Source: an uncultured Aquimarina sp. (GTDB lineage: Bacteria; Bacteroidota; Bacteroidia; Flavobacteriales; Flavobacteriaceae). From it: a stretch of 64,000 nt of DNA. Numbering within the stretch: the stretch's first letter is position 1; each line of letters opens with the position of its first letter. The position numbers and the translations under genes were made by a program. Shown piece after piece: positions 62,537 through 64,000 of the stretch. Under the pieces are notes generated by a model. It saw only the letters and a program-made list of their open reading frames with translations. It had not been told where the DNA came from and searched no databases. Location of the stretch: contig CANNBP010000023.1 of the NCBI GenBank assembly GCA_947502885.1, positions 1 to 64,000 of the forward strand. The letters are read 5' to 3'.

Positions 62537-63447
62537 AGTTTTATCATTTCTTCAATGTCCTGCCTTCTTCTTAAATAACTTCCTTCCAACTGTTTAATTT
62601 TTTCAGCTATAGAAAATTTATCAATTGCTCTTACTTTTTCAATTTTTGTTTTGTCCTTAACCCTACCCGAAATTAAATCGATAGGTACTACTTTGCCAGA
62701 ATCGATGTCAACGATATTTAGTTTAAATTTAGAAACCTCATTCTGTCCTCCTATCGACTGAAGAGCATAATCAACCATATTTTTTAAATATCCTTTATCC
62801 AAAAATTTTGATTTGTTTCGACCACTTGAGATATTAATATTTATCTTAGTGCCGTTTGTATCTTCTACTAATTTAATGGTTTCTTCAACTCCTTTTACGG
62901 GTTCATTTTTCTTTGGTATTTCATCTAAATTAAGCACTTCCATTTCCATTGATGTCACACCTTCACTCTTTAAAAAACGATTATAATCATTAACGGAAGC
63001 GATAGGTTTGAAATCAAAATTATTAATCTCTTGGTTTCTATAAATAAGTGTTTGTAATGCTGCCAAAGTTACACCGGGAACTCTACTTTCAATTGACAAA
63101 ACCATAGTTTCTGTATCATAAAAGTAAGCTGAGTCATAGCCTAGCCCCTTAAATCCTTTAAGTTGTAGTTCTTCCGTCCTAGTACCAGTATCATCCATTT
63201 TAGGTGGTAAGTTACTTTCTTGTGTATAAATAACCGCTCCGCCAATATACCTATCATTCATTAATTTTCCTTCAATAGCACTTATAGAACCTTCTGTACC
63301 CTGCTTTACAGTTTTTAATTTCCCTTTAAATTTAAAAGCCCTCTTAAACCTCTTTTTTACAAGTTTTATTTCCTTATCGTCAGCTTTTATAAGATGAGGA
63401 GAAATCTGATAATAATAAACGCTATTTTCTTTGTATTTTTTTGCCAT
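62533..63447 (-). CDS. Uncharacterised soluble protein of an unknown gene pair (304 aa)
   Basis: 304 residues, no signal peptide or membrane helix. N-terminal half alpha/beta (NSVYYYQISPHLIKADDKEI, GLGYDSAYFYDTETMVLSIE), C-terminal half basic with KTKIEKVRAIDKFSIAEKIKQ and a final charged helix (YLRRRQDIEEMIKL). No catalytic motif is evident. The layout is that of DUF-type proteins found in accessory regions; I cannot name the family with confidence. Coupled to the 4-TM protein downstream. Confidence 0.68.
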   Translation of the reverse strand: MAKKYKENSVYYYQISPHLIKADDKEIKLVKKRFKRAFKFKGKLKTVKQGTEGSISAIEGKLMNDRYIGGAVIYTQESNLPPKMDDTGTRTEELQLKGFKGLGYDSAYFYDTETMVLSIESRVPGVTLAALQTLIYRNQEINNFDFKPIASVNDYNRFLKSEGVTSMEMEVLNLDEIPKKNEPVKGVEETIKLVEDTNGTKININISSGRNKSKFLDKGYLKNMVDYALQSIGGQNEVSKFKLNIVDIDSGKVVPIDLISGRVKDKTKIEKVRAIDKFSIAEKIKQLEGSYLRRRQDIEEMIKL

Positions 63448-63674
63448 TTCTATTAATTAAGTTGGTTTAAGATATATTTACATCACAATTATGAAAAGTA
63501 ATGATTTCCTGAAAATTACCCTAATAGAGGTAGGTAATTTTTAGTTTTAATAAAAAAGAATAATAATTTTAATCAATAGTCTACTCTATATTAGAAAAAA
63601 TAATATTCAAAATATAGAAGTACAACAAATGTTTATTATGGCTTATCCAAACTATTTCAAATTATAAAGTAACG

Positions 63675-64000
63675 TTAAGAATTAATGGAAACATTAGATG
63701 TATATTTCCCCGTTACTTTCCAAATCTCTTTTACTTGGTTAGAGTTTAAATAAAGATCAGGTGTTTGCACATTTGTTGCCTTTAAGTAATACGAATTATT
63801 ATTTATGGTAATATATCTACAAATAACATCTGCTTCTTTATAACTTTTTGCAAATACAATAATATAAGGGGTATTAGATTTTATATCGTTTTTATCCTCT
63901 AAAAGTTCATTACAGATTAGAATATCCTCATCATAAATTTGGTTTTCTTTCATACTATTACCTTTTATTTGAAAAGCAAAACCAGATGCTATAAAAGGAA
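63675..64000 (-). CDS. S24/LexA-like repressor peptidase domain, C-terminal part (N-terminus outside window)
   Basis: The frame is open from the window edge to a stop at 63675; an internal ATG at 63953 is not the true start, because the upstream codons read FIASGFAFQIKGNSM, the conserved S24 segment with the nucleophilic Ser in GNSM. ENQIYDEDILICNE follows as expected. The general-base Lys usually found about 50 residues later (VxKR) is not obvious: the segment reads EADVICRYITIN. So autocleavage may be lost. Such proteins are HTH-S24 phage- or stress-type repressors; the HTH would lie beyond 64000. Confidence 0.75.
   Translation of the reverse strand, partial: PFIASGFAFQIKGNSMKENQIYDEDILICNELLEDKNDIKSNTPYIIVFAKSYKEADVICRYITINNNSYYLKATNVQTPDLYLNSNQVKEIWKVTGKYTSNVSINS

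Overview
The window reads as chromosome of a marine member of the Bacteroidota, almost certainly Flavobacteriaceae (Aquimarina/Kordia-like; genus is inference). The DNA is AT-rich. Several promoters carry the Bacteroidota -7 element TAnnTTTG. There are type IX secretion (T9SS) cargo proteins, RHS/YD-repeat giants, signal-peptide TPR-AraC regulators and class I lanthipeptide-style leaders.

Layout. 1-1181: 5' part of a large T9SS cargo gene. 1182-3265: a helical orphan gene embedded in duplicated non-coding repeats. 3266-12095: a minus-strand operon-like cluster with a type III polyketide synthase, methyltransferase, flavoprotein and YceI lipid-binding protein, a private type II fatty-acid set (ACP, KS, FabZ-like dehydratase, SDR, PPTase), a small membrane protein and a PLP decarboxylase. 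Its logic resembles the srsABC phenolic-lipid/alkylquinone pathway of Streptomyces. 12229-13326: a lipoprotein formylglycine-generating enzyme. 13575-17933: two tandem copies of [membrane TPR-AraC regulator + small GG-leader precursor], the second precursor interrupted by a stop codon. 18353-20817: a C39-like/VKOR/thioredoxin disulfide enzyme followed by two intact and one decayed cysteine-rich GG-leader peptides, then a perfect 175-bp tandem repeat. 21863-23521: an astacin-like lipoprotein protease with FG-GAP repeats. 24140-33316: two RHS-type giants, the second ending in an HExxH toxin-like domain, plus a candidate immunity lipoprotein. 33317-34716: decayed RHS-associated repeats. 34717-36045: a TIG/BNR-like lipoprotein. 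36704-40836: a trypsin-like protease and a four-gene two-component operon. 40929-54754: mostly housekeeping (tRNA-Met, YqgE, HU, fmt, recQ, molybdenum hydroxylase operon, murA). 55124-60959: a secreted protein with 12 Cys/His modules and a T9SS vanadium haloperoxidase fusion. 60960-64000: a decayed ISL3-like transposase, two unknown genes and an S24-type repressor fragment, which looks like accessory DNA.

Most interesting signal. Four separate transcription units (VKOR/peptide locus, astacin-like protease, RHS toxin operon, TIG lipoprotein) share one promoter layout. Each has two TTCATGAA-like half-sites with centres 21 bp apart, then a -33 TTG, then a -7 TAnnTTTG. The upstream and downstream half-site centres lie exactly 69 and 48 bp from the -7 centre in all four. 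The same TTCATGAA palindrome stands 57 bp from a shared promoter-like element in front of both lanthipeptide-type precursors. The 21-bp spacing is the classic AraC-family half-site spacing, and two membrane AraC regulators with extracytoplasmic TPR domains sit in the middle of the cluster. I infer a local regulon, possibly peptide-responsive, that co-controls secreted peptides, a protease and a polymorphic toxin.
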